A DNA stretch of 64,000 nucleotides from Pirellulaceae bacterium. Its GTDB lineage: Bacteria > Planctomycetota > Planctomycetia > Pirellulales > Pirellulaceae. The notes under the pieces were generated by a model, which saw only the letters and a program-made list of their open reading frames with translations, did no database searches and was not told the DNA's origin. Shown here piece after piece: positions 57,659 through 64,000 of the stretch. The DNA is taken from NCBI GenBank assembly GCA_023382975.1, contig JAHDXO010000025.1, positions 1-64,000 of the forward strand, in the 5' to 3' direction. Within the stretch, counting starts at the first letter, position 1, and each line of letters starts with the position of its first letter. A program made the position numbers and the translations under genes.

Positions 57659-58608
57659 ACGCAAAATCGACGGACAACACGAAGCTTGCCCGCTACCGCC
57701 AGTATGGCCTGGCTGCCGTCATGCTCGCCATGGCCGCGTATTTTGGCGGCACGTGGCTGCTGGACCATTGGATTCAAGGGCCGCTCGAAGCAGCGCAGCG
57801 CGAGACCGATCGGTTGCGCGAGGACGTCGCGCGGCGCGAAGATGCCCTGGCCAAGATTCGCGCGGCCGGAAAACTGCTCGAACAATGGGAACAGCAATCC
57901 TTGCCGGAGAATCTGGAAGTTGCCCGGTCGTTGTACCAGGCGTGGCTGGTCGAATTGGTCGACGATGTCCAACTGGGCAATCCGAGCGTGACTTCAAGCG
58001 AACCGACAACTCGCAAGGGTTTGTACCACAGCCTGTCCTTCAGTGTTCGCGGACGCGGTACGATCGACCAACTGACGCGGTTTCTGTTTGCCGTGTACCA
58101 GACCGATCTGCTGCACACTGTCCGGTCGTTAACCATCACACCGTTGCAGCGGTCCGATCAACTCGATCTGTCGTTGTCGATCGAAGCGTTGGCTTTGATC
58201 GGCAGCGGCAACGCAGCGGCGGTTGGGAATCCCGAAACCGTTTTCGAAGAGTTCCGCCGCCGCACGTGGCGGGCATCGAACCGCTTGGCCTTCCGGGATT
58301 TGCAGGCCTATCAGGCCATCGTCACGCGAAATCTGTTCGGGATGGGCGGCACTTCCGATCCGACCGATTCCGCTTATCTGACCTCGATCAACGAAATCGA
58401 CGGCCAACCGGAAGTCTGGTTCACGTTGCGAGGTACCGGGGAACTCGTCAAACTCCGCACCGGCCAGCGGTTGGAAATCGGCCCGCTAACGCTGGAAATC
58501 GCCGAAGTGTTTGGCACCGACGTTGTCCTGCGAGTCGAGGGCGAACGCTGGCTGCTCAGCCTGGGCGACCGCATCACCGATGCTTACGCTCTGCCGCCGG
58601 AACACTGA
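57655..58608 (+). CDS. gspM: GspM-like protein fused to a GspC/PilP-like domain
   Basis: The 317-residue protein opens with a membrane helix (about 16-38), a coiled coil and a PilO/GspM-type ferredoxin-like domain (about 80-190). It continues with an extra beta-rich C-terminal domain (about 220-317) that begins RNLFG and has DGQPEVWFTLRGTG and GERWLLSLGDRITD. That domain resembles the homology region of GspC or PilP, which contacts the secretin. The GTG at 57655 with GAGG 7 bases upstream overlaps the gspL stop. No separate gspC is in the window. Confidence 0.8.
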   Translation: MNAKSTDNTKLARYRQYGLAAVMLAMAAYFGGTWLLDHWIQGPLEAAQRETDRLREDVARREDALAKIRAAGKLLEQWEQQSLPENLEVARSLYQAWLVELVDDVQLGNPSVTSSEPTTRKGLYHSLSFSVRGRGTIDQLTRFLFAVYQTDLLHTVRSLTITPLQRSDQLDLSLSIEALALIGSGNAAAVGNPETVFEEFRRRTWRASNRLAFRDLQAYQAIVTRNLFGMGGTSDPTDSAYLTSINEIDGQPEVWFTLRGTGELVKLRTGQRLEIGPLTLEIAEVFGTDVVLRVEGERWLLSLGDRITDAYALPPEH

Positions 58609-58662
58609 TACCGAGCCGCCGATTCGGTCTTGCGAATCGGGAGTGCGAGAGAGGATATCCAC

Positions 58663-60183
58663 ATGACCGCCCATACTCCAAATGAGCAAGCGAGATCCCG
58701 TATCCGAGCTGCCTACGACCCGGAACTGCTGCGCCGCGCCGGCCACGTGTTGATGGACCGTCTGGCGGACCATCTTGCCGCCGTGCGGGATGGCGCCGGG
58801 CCGGTGCTCCCTTGGCATCATCCGCCGGACTCGATTTGCCGAGCGGCCGACATCACGGAACGATTCCTGCCGCCGGGTGTCGATCGGGATGCATTGGTCG
58901 ATCACTTCCGCGAACTGGTCGCGACGATGCTCGAACACGGTTTGAACTTGCACCACCCGCGCTACATCGGGCATCAAGTGCCCGCCCCCGTACCGATCGC
59001 CGGTCTGTTCGATGCCGTGGGCTCGATCACCAATCAGGTCATGGCGATTTACGACATGGGACCGTGGGCGACGGCCGTTGAATGGGCCATGGTCGAGCGA
59101 TTGGGGGAACAGATCGGCTGGCGTCCGGGTGCTTTCTCCGGCTTGGTGACCCACGGCGGTTCGCTGGCCAATTTCACCGCACTGCTGACGGCCCGAAACG
59201 TTGCGCTGCCGGATTGCTGGGAGCGAGGCATTGCGTCCCATGCATCTCCGCCGGTGCTAGTGGTTCAAAGCGATGCCCATTACTGTGTGTCGCGAGCCGC
59301 CGGGATGCTTGGCATGGGGACGGAACAAGTGGTACGGGTCGGCCTGGATTCACGGCGGCGGATGGATCCGAACCGACTGGACAAGACGCTGGCCGCCCTG
59401 CGCGACGAGAACCGCCGCGTCGTGGCGGTCGTCGCTTGCGCCTGTTCGACGCCCATCGGCGCATTCGATCCGCTCGAAGAAATCGCCGAAGTCTGTCAAC
59501 GGCACGAGGTCTGGATGCACGTCGACGCGGCACACGGCGGGTGCGCGTGCCTGAGTTCCCGCTATGGACACTTGGTTTCGGGATTGCACCTCGCCGACAG
59601 CCTGATCTGGGACGCTCACAAAATGCTGTTCGTGCCGGGGCTGTGCGCGCTGGTTTTCTACCGCAATCCGAAGCATCGCTTCGAGACGTTCCGGCAGGAT
59701 GCCCCGTACTTGTTCGATCCAGCGGCACCTGGGCTAGCCGATTACGACAGCGGATTGCGAACCGTCGAGTGTACGAAGCGCGCCGCGGCCTTTGGCCTGT
59801 GGGGCGTTTGGTCGATGTTTGGCCCACAGTTGTTCGCCGACATGGTTGACGTCACGTTCGACATGGGCCGCGTGCTCTACGAAAAACTGCTGGCTGCACC
59901 GGATTTTCAGCCGCTGCACGAGCCGCAGTGCAACATCGTGGTGTTCCGACATGTGCCGCCGAGCGTCGAGAATGTGCCGCCCGAGCGACTGGGCCGCTTC
60001 CAGTTGGAATTACGGCGGCGCGTGATCGAATCGGGCGACTTCTATGTCGTGTCGACCACGATCGACGGCGTCGGGGCGTTGCGGGTCACGATTATCAATC
60101 CCTTGACGACGCCGGACGATCTGGACCAGTTGCTCAACGTCCTCCGCACGCGAGGAGCGGAACTGGTCGGGACCGCCCAGTAG
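58663..60183 (+). CDS. PLP-dependent group II amino acid decarboxylase
   Basis: The 506-residue enzyme has the fold of aromatic-amino-acid, histidine and glutamate decarboxylases. The Schiff-base Lys is K320 in IWDAHKMLF. The WMHVDAAHGG segment supplies the cofactor Asp, and VTHGGSLANFTAL binds the phosphate. Most hydrolytic or amine-producing relatives act on aromatic acids or glutamate-like acids. The substrate cannot be read from sequence. The start at 58663 has GAGG about 10 bases upstream. It stands alone after the secretion operon. Confidence 0.88.
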   Translation: MTAHTPNEQARSRIRAAYDPELLRRAGHVLMDRLADHLAAVRDGAGPVLPWHHPPDSICRAADITERFLPPGVDRDALVDHFRELVATMLEHGLNLHHPRYIGHQVPAPVPIAGLFDAVGSITNQVMAIYDMGPWATAVEWAMVERLGEQIGWRPGAFSGLVTHGGSLANFTALLTARNVALPDCWERGIASHASPPVLVVQSDAHYCVSRAAGMLGMGTEQVVRVGLDSRRRMDPNRLDKTLAALRDENRRVVAVVACACSTPIGAFDPLEEIAEVCQRHEVWMHVDAAHGGCACLSSRYGHLVSGLHLADSLIWDAHKMLFVPGLCALVFYRNPKHRFETFRQDAPYLFDPAAPGLADYDSGLRTVECTKRAAAFGLWGVWSMFGPQLFADMVDVTFDMGRVLYEKLLAAPDFQPLHEPQCNIVVFRHVPPSVENVPPERLGRFQLELRRRVIESGDFYVVSTTIDGVGALRVTIINPLTTPDDLDQLLNVLRTRGAELVGTAQ

Positions 60184-60216
60184 CTGCTTCGGTGGTATGT
60201 CAGGCCGTGCCATCCT

Positions 60217-60234
60217 CGAATTCCTAGGAATTCG
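60217..60234. repeat. Perfect GAATTC palindrome
   Basis: An 18-base perfect palindrome CGAATTC-CTAG-GAATTCG lies 33 bases after the decarboxylase stop. Its arms equal the inner arms of the GH2-gene repeat at 7356, with a different 4-base centre. Confidence 0.8.
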
Positions 60235-60294
60235 GGCGTTTGAAACCGAGCGAGATTCGAGTATGTTTACGAGGAAGAGAGGAGGATCAGCACC

Positions 60295-60489
60295 ATGCGC
60301 GAGCGAGTGAAAGTCTTTACCCACGCCAGCGGCGAAGGTTCGACCGTCGCGGACACGGCCCTGCAAGACATGCTGAACGAGTGGTTGACCCAAAACGAGG
60401 GCCAGATCTTGCGGATTACGCAATCGGAGAGTCCGCGGCCCGGCAAGGGGCAACACGTCACGATCTGCATTTGGTACGTACCGAGTTAG
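60295..60489 (+). CDS. Small hypothetical protein
   Basis: The 64-residue product is soluble and mixed alpha/beta by composition, with no signal or membrane segment. The family is not recognised. A strong ribosome binding site AGGAGG lies before the ATG at 60295, which supports the coding call. It is flanked on both sides by GAATTC palindromes and stands between the decarboxylase gene and a convergent unknown gene. Confidence 0.65.
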   Translation: MRERVKVFTHASGEGSTVADTALQDMLNEWLTQNEGQILRITQSESPRPGKGQHVTICIWYVPS

Positions 60490-60570
60490 CAGCACCGAAA
60501 CGGGAACGGGCACGGGGAACGCGGACTCCAAGGCCGAAGTCGTTCGACTTGGATTCCTGCCGTTTCGAAA

Positions 60571-60588
60571 CGAATTCCCAAGAATTCG
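60571..60588. repeat. GAATTC palindrome
   Basis: CGAATTC (60571-60577) and GAATTCG (60582-60588) flank a 4-base CCAA centre. Together with 60217-60234 it brackets the small gene at 60295. Confidence 0.75.
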
Positions 60589-60599
60589 CCAGCAGAAAC

Positions 60600-61025
60600 T
60601 TACTGGTTGCCGCTCCAGGGACCGTACAGATTGTCCAGTTCCGCTAGGCTCACACCCAGCAGAGATGCAGCGAACTCTTCGTCCGTATAGTAGGCGTCGC
60701 GCTCTAAACCTCGTTCGACCCCCAGGGTTTCCAGCAACCGCTCGGCTTTTTCCTGAGGATACTGGCGTTGAACACTGCGGAGAAGATGCAGGAAGTCGGA
60801 GTCCTCTAGAGCCCCTTCGACGCTTTCCCACCGTCCTATCAGGTGGTGTGGGTTGTGGTCTAGTATTTTCGATTTACAATGTTCCGCAATTCGGGTTAAG
60901 CGACACCGTGCTGCGATTGAAGCCGCGATGACCAGCAATCGGTCTCGCACGTGCGGACGGTAACGTTTCTCGCTGGCAGTTGCCAGATGCAGGTACAATG
61001 CAAGAATGTCAATTGGTTCGGACAT
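60600..61025 (-). CDS. Hypothetical protein
   Basis: The 141-residue product is hydrophilic with predicted helices and no signal peptide. No motif is recognised. The start at 61025 is chosen because the region further upstream would overlap the divergent methyltransferase gene for 260 bases. The 57-base region between the two divergent starts probably holds both promoters. Confidence 0.6.
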   Translation of the reverse strand: MSEPIDILALYLHLATASEKRYRPHVRDRLLVIAASIAARCRLTRIAEHCKSKILDHNPHHLIGRWESVEGALEDSDFLHLLRSVQRQYPQEKAERLLETLGVERGLERDAYYTDEEFAASLLGVSLAELDNLYGPWSGNQ

Positions 61026-61082
61026 GGTACATTTTATGATGCACGATCGCGGCGCGGATGCAAGGCCGAACAGGACGCACTG

Positions 61083-62276
61083 ATGACTGAACTGGGGAAT
61101 ATCGACGACTACCGTTGGCTGGTAAGCAGCGACGCGGTGTCGTGGCTGGAAAAGGCGGCGCAGACGGAAGACGATCCCGACTCGTTGCTGAGGACGACGG
61201 TGGCACTGCGTCGTGACTTGGGCAAAGCACGAACCAATCTGGTGATCGCACTGGTCCAGTTGCGGCGGCGCGGCAAAGTCAAGTTTAGTCAAGCTGATCG
61301 GATGTTCTTCACTCGCCAGTTGCTCGAACAGGCGACCGACGAGCAAATCGGCGCCTATAAGGCAGCCCGCTATCCAGATCAGGGAGAGTTCGCGGACATC
61401 TGCTGCGGAATTGGTGGTGACTTGATTTCGCTCGCTCGCCGCTCGGTGACTCGGGGCATCGACTGTGACGAAGTGGCGGCCCTCCTGGCGGCTGCGAATT
61501 GTGACTCGCTGGAGTTAAAATCCACTTCCGTCCATGTCGATGAGGCAAGTCAGATTCCGATCGCCGATTTCGCCGCGTGGCACGTGGATCCCGATCGCCG
61601 CCCGGAAGGTTATCGGACAACCCGTCTGACGTCGCACCAACCCGACTTAACGATCATCGAGCAATTGCTTGCGGCAAATCGGCAAGGGGCGATCAAATTG
61701 GCCCCCGCCGCCAACGTCCCCGAGCATTGGCGCAACAACGCCGAGTTGGAATGGATCGGAAACCGGGGTGAGTGTCGGCAGTTGGTCGCTTGGTTCGGCG
61801 ACTTGGCGAAGTCTCCGGGGCAGCGAACCGCGACTGTGCTTTCCAACGGTGCGCTGGAAGCTTGTTCAATCCGCGGCGAGGCGCATGTGGAGATACCGCT
61901 GGCCAAGCAGGTTGGTCGCTTTGTTTTCGAACCGCATTCGGCGGTGCTCGCCGCCGATTTGACCGGCGTTCTGGCGAACGCCTACGGCCTGCAGACAATC
62001 GCGCCGGGCATTCCCTACCTGACGGGTGACGAGGCGGTCGACAGTCCGATGCTGGCCCGGTTCGAGGTATCCGAAACCATGCCCTTCAACATCCGGAAAC
62101 TCCGCACGCACCTGCGTCAATTGGACATCGGCCACATGGAGATCAAGAAACGCGGTGTGCGGCTGAGCCCGGAGCACGTGCTGGCGGAACTGTCGTTGTC
62201 CGGCGAAGGGTCCGCAACCCTGTTGTTGATGCCGATGGGTAAAAAGATGCTGGCCATCCTCTGCCAGCGAGTTTGA
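61083..62276 (+). CDS. THUMP-like SAM-dependent methyltransferase
   Basis: The 397-residue protein has a SAM-binding motif I FADICCGIGGD near residue 101 and a WHVDPDRR motif near 162 where the family has VDPARR. A C-terminal region (about 330-397) with MEIKKRGVRL matches the THUMP-like domain of bacterial proteins thought to modify RNA. The start at 61083 gives a compact N-terminus (frame open to 60951). It is divergent from the small unknown gene upstream. The target is not known. Confidence 0.8.
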   Translation: MTELGNIDDYRWLVSSDAVSWLEKAAQTEDDPDSLLRTTVALRRDLGKARTNLVIALVQLRRRGKVKFSQADRMFFTRQLLEQATDEQIGAYKAARYPDQGEFADICCGIGGDLISLARRSVTRGIDCDEVAALLAAANCDSLELKSTSVHVDEASQIPIADFAAWHVDPDRRPEGYRTTRLTSHQPDLTIIEQLLAANRQGAIKLAPAANVPEHWRNNAELEWIGNRGECRQLVAWFGDLAKSPGQRTATVLSNGALEACSIRGEAHVEIPLAKQVGRFVFEPHSAVLAADLTGVLANAYGLQTIAPGIPYLTGDEAVDSPMLARFEVSETMPFNIRKLRTHLRQLDIGHMEIKKRGVRLSPEHVLAELSLSGEGSATLLLMPMGKKMLAILCQRV

Positions 62277-62297
62277 GCATTGGCCTGGAGAGTCGTT

Positions 62298-63521
62298 ATG
62301 CTCCGCCCACGGTCGGGAATCCATCGTCGCGGTTTCTTCCAGGCTTCGGCGGTGGCATGCATGTTGCCAGTCATTCCCAGTTGGGCCAAGGAGCCGCGAG
62401 TGAAGATCGAACGGATCGAGGTCTTTCCCTACCGTTATCCGATGCAAGGTTTCTTCAAGTTCCTGGCGGGCCGCGGGGCGCCCGGGCGAGCCGCCGTCGT
62501 CGTCAAAGTCACGGCGGACGATGGAACAATTGGGTGGGGCCAGAGCCTGCCCGTCGAAACATGGAGCTACGAGACGTTCGAAGCGGCGATCGTTGCGTTG
62601 CGGGACTACTACGCGCCGCGGTTGATCGGCCACGATCCGACCGATATCGACGGGGCGCATCGTGTGATGGACCGCACGATCGTCGGGGCATTCAGCACCG
62701 GGATGCCGATCACCCGCGCAGGGATCGATTTGGCTCTGCATGATCTGACCGGCAAACTGCAGGGCAAGTCTCTGAGCGAACTGTGGGGCAAGCCGCGCGG
62801 CGGACCACTGACACTGAGCTGGACGGTCAATGTAACGAGTTTGGACGAATTGGACGAACTGCTCGACACTGGCCGCTCGCGAGGCTACCGCAATTTCAAC
62901 ATCAAGGTCGCTCCCGATCCGCGGTTCGATATCGAACTGGCACGTCGCGTCCGCCGAGCGGCTCCCGACGGCTTTCTCTGGGCCGATGCCAACTGTGGGT
63001 ACGATTTGCCGACAGCGTTGGAGGTGATTCCCAAGCTGGCCGACGTTGGCGTGGACGTCCTGGAAGCTCCGTTGCGGCCCAACCAGATCAGCGGCTACCA
63101 GACCGTAAAGAAACTGGGAGCCCTGCCGATTCTGATGGACGAGGGGGTGGTCTCGCCCGTGGAACTGGTCGAGTTCATCCGTTTGAAGATGCTCGACGGG
63201 TTGGCCATGAAGCCCTCGCGCTGCGGAGGTTTGTTGTCGAACAAGCGGCAGATCGAAATCATCGAGCAGGAGGGCCTGATGTGGGTCGGCAGTGGGTTGA
63301 CCGATCCCGATATCGCCCTGGCCGCCTCGCTCGGATTGTACGGCGCATTTGGATTGAAGAAGCCCGCCGCTCTGAATGCGCCGCAGTTTCTGACGACGGA
63401 CATCCTGGTTGCTCCGATCCGGGTCGAGGGCGACCAAGCCTACGTGCCGATGGGATCGGGGCTGGGAATCGAAGTCGATGAGGACAAACTGCGGCGAATG
63501 GTCGAGCAATCACGTCGTTGA
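62298..63521 (+). CDS. Tat-exported enolase-superfamily enzyme (mandelate racemase/muconate-type)
   Basis: The 407-residue protein carries a Tat-type signal (HRRGFFQAS) at its N-terminus, so it is exported folded. The enolase-superfamily core shows the capping domain, the Lys of the second half-barrel (K203 in NFNIKV), the metal Asp (D230 in WADANCG) and the EAP and DEG segments that follow. A sugar-acid dehydratase or epimerase is likely. The first Lys of the usual KxK pair is Asn (N201). The start has GGAG 7 bases upstream. It lies 21 bases after the methyltransferase gene. Confidence 0.85.
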   Translation: MLRPRSGIHRRGFFQASAVACMLPVIPSWAKEPRVKIERIEVFPYRYPMQGFFKFLAGRGAPGRAAVVVKVTADDGTIGWGQSLPVETWSYETFEAAIVALRDYYAPRLIGHDPTDIDGAHRVMDRTIVGAFSTGMPITRAGIDLALHDLTGKLQGKSLSELWGKPRGGPLTLSWTVNVTSLDELDELLDTGRSRGYRNFNIKVAPDPRFDIELARRVRRAAPDGFLWADANCGYDLPTALEVIPKLADVGVDVLEAPLRPNQISGYQTVKKLGALPILMDEGVVSPVELVEFIRLKMLDGLAMKPSRCGGLLSNKRQIEIIEQEGLMWVGSGLTDPDIALAASLGLYGAFGLKKPAALNAPQFLTTDILVAPIRVEGDQAYVPMGSGLGIEVDEDKLRRMVEQSRR

Positions 63522-63704
63522 CTCAAGACTGTCGCAGCCCTCAAAGTCGATACGATCAGCGCCGTCCGCAGGTTGTGCGTGCAACACGCCGCCAACGGCC
63601 ACTTCTTCGCTTGTATTTTCGAAACAGCTCATCTTAACTGGATTCCGTCATTCTGCACGAACAGTCGCATTAGCGGCGACGGTTCAAGTTGAGAGGTGCT
63701 GTAC

Positions 63705-64000
63705 ATGTCTGGCAATCGCGAGAACATCCGTTCACGACGTCCGAAGCGGGAGTCCAAAGCCGACGCACTTCGATCGCGCAGGCTCTCGCGGCGATTGCAC
63801 TTTGAGTCGCTGGAAAGCCGTTGGCTGCTGGCGGCGGATCTGTGGCTCACCAAGATCGGTTCACCCTCCCCGGTTCTCGCGGGGGAAACGGTTACCTACA
63901 CGTTCTCGGTCACCAATCTCGGTCCGGATGAAGCGGTGGGAGTGGTCGTTGCCAACACGCTCCCAGCGGGAACGAGTCTGGTGGCAAGCGGCGGTTGTGC
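63705..64000 (+). CDS. Start of a large DUF11 surface protein (partial)
   Basis: The first 98 codons run off the right edge. A basic N-terminus with HFESLESRWLLAAD is the pattern planctomycetes use at the start of large exported proteins. A DUF11 repeat follows immediately, with the SPSPVLAGETVTYTFSVTNLGPD segment. Such proteins are usually long, repetitive and cell-surface linked. The rest is outside the window. Confidence 0.75.
   Translation, partial: MSGNRENIRSRRPKRESKADALRSRRLSRRLHFESLESRWLLAADLWLTKIGSPSPVLAGETVTYTFSVTNLGPDEAVGVVVANTLPAGTSLVASGGC

Noticed and set aside
61866-63509. A 547-codon open frame antisense to the methyltransferase and enolase-superfamily genes
   Set aside because: It crosses two well-supported genes and shows no motif of its own.

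Overview
The window is about 60% GC and reads as a chromosome segment of a planctomycete (Pirellulales-like). The evidence is several sulfatases and sulfatase-like proteins, a PduT/PduS-type microcompartment pair, a CusAB metal pump with heavy-metal-binding zinc-ribbon motifs, a C-terminal gene start with the planctomycete 'LExRxLLAAD' N-terminal pattern, weak or absent Shine-Dalgarno sites at many starts, and many short dispersed palindromes. No 16S rRNA or other decisive marker is present, so the taxonomic call is inference from gene content.

Layout. 0.4-10 kb: an arylsulfatase followed by a secreted HAD-type hydrolase, a zinc-ribbon metallopeptidase on the other strand, and a 1792-residue secreted GH2-type glycosidase that carries an in-frame palindromic repeat. 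10-17 kb: a COG0523 GTPase, cardiolipin synthase, a hypothetical secreted protein, DusB and small membrane or exported proteins. 17-22.5 kb: a degenerate lipoprotein sulfatase, then a PduT-like shell protein with the cluster-binding Cys, and a PduS-like Fe-S flavoprotein, then a flippase-like membrane protein and tRNA-Ala(GGC). 22.6-32.4 kb: a heavy-metal efflux locus (TolC, CusB-like adaptor, very large CusA-like pump, YHS-like lipoprotein). 32.4-39.3 kb: an ABC exporter operon of MacB type (two FtsX-like permeases, ATPase, adaptor, OB-like lipoprotein, Cys-rich exported protein) whose own outer-membrane channel survives only as a C-terminal scrap, next to a broken IS1182-type transposase. 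39.6-48 kb: nucleoside-type MFS transporter, MgtE, HtrA protease, RNase III, Uma2-type protein, MutS. 48.3-58.6 kb: a type II secretion operon in the order gspE-F-G-H-IJ-K-L-M with overlapping stops and starts; gspI and gspJ are one reading frame joined across a palindromic repeat, and the last gene adds a GspC/PilP-like domain to GspM. 58.6-64 kb: a PLP decarboxylase, two small unknowns, a THUMP-like methyltransferase, a Tat-exported enolase-superfamily enzyme and the start of a large DUF11 surface protein running off the end.

Working together. The sulfatase, HAD hydrolase, GH2 enzyme and enolase-superfamily enzyme fit degradation of sulfated polysaccharide outside or in the periplasm, and the type II system is the likely route for exporting such enzymes. 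The CusBA/TolC pump, YHS-like lipoprotein, Cys-rich protein and ABC exporter look like a metal-stress island. The PduT/PduS pair stands without any signature catabolic enzyme, so its role is open. Two families of short palindromes (GAATTC-based and GGGACWGGC-based) recur in the window and have landed in or next to genes, changing at least two proteins.
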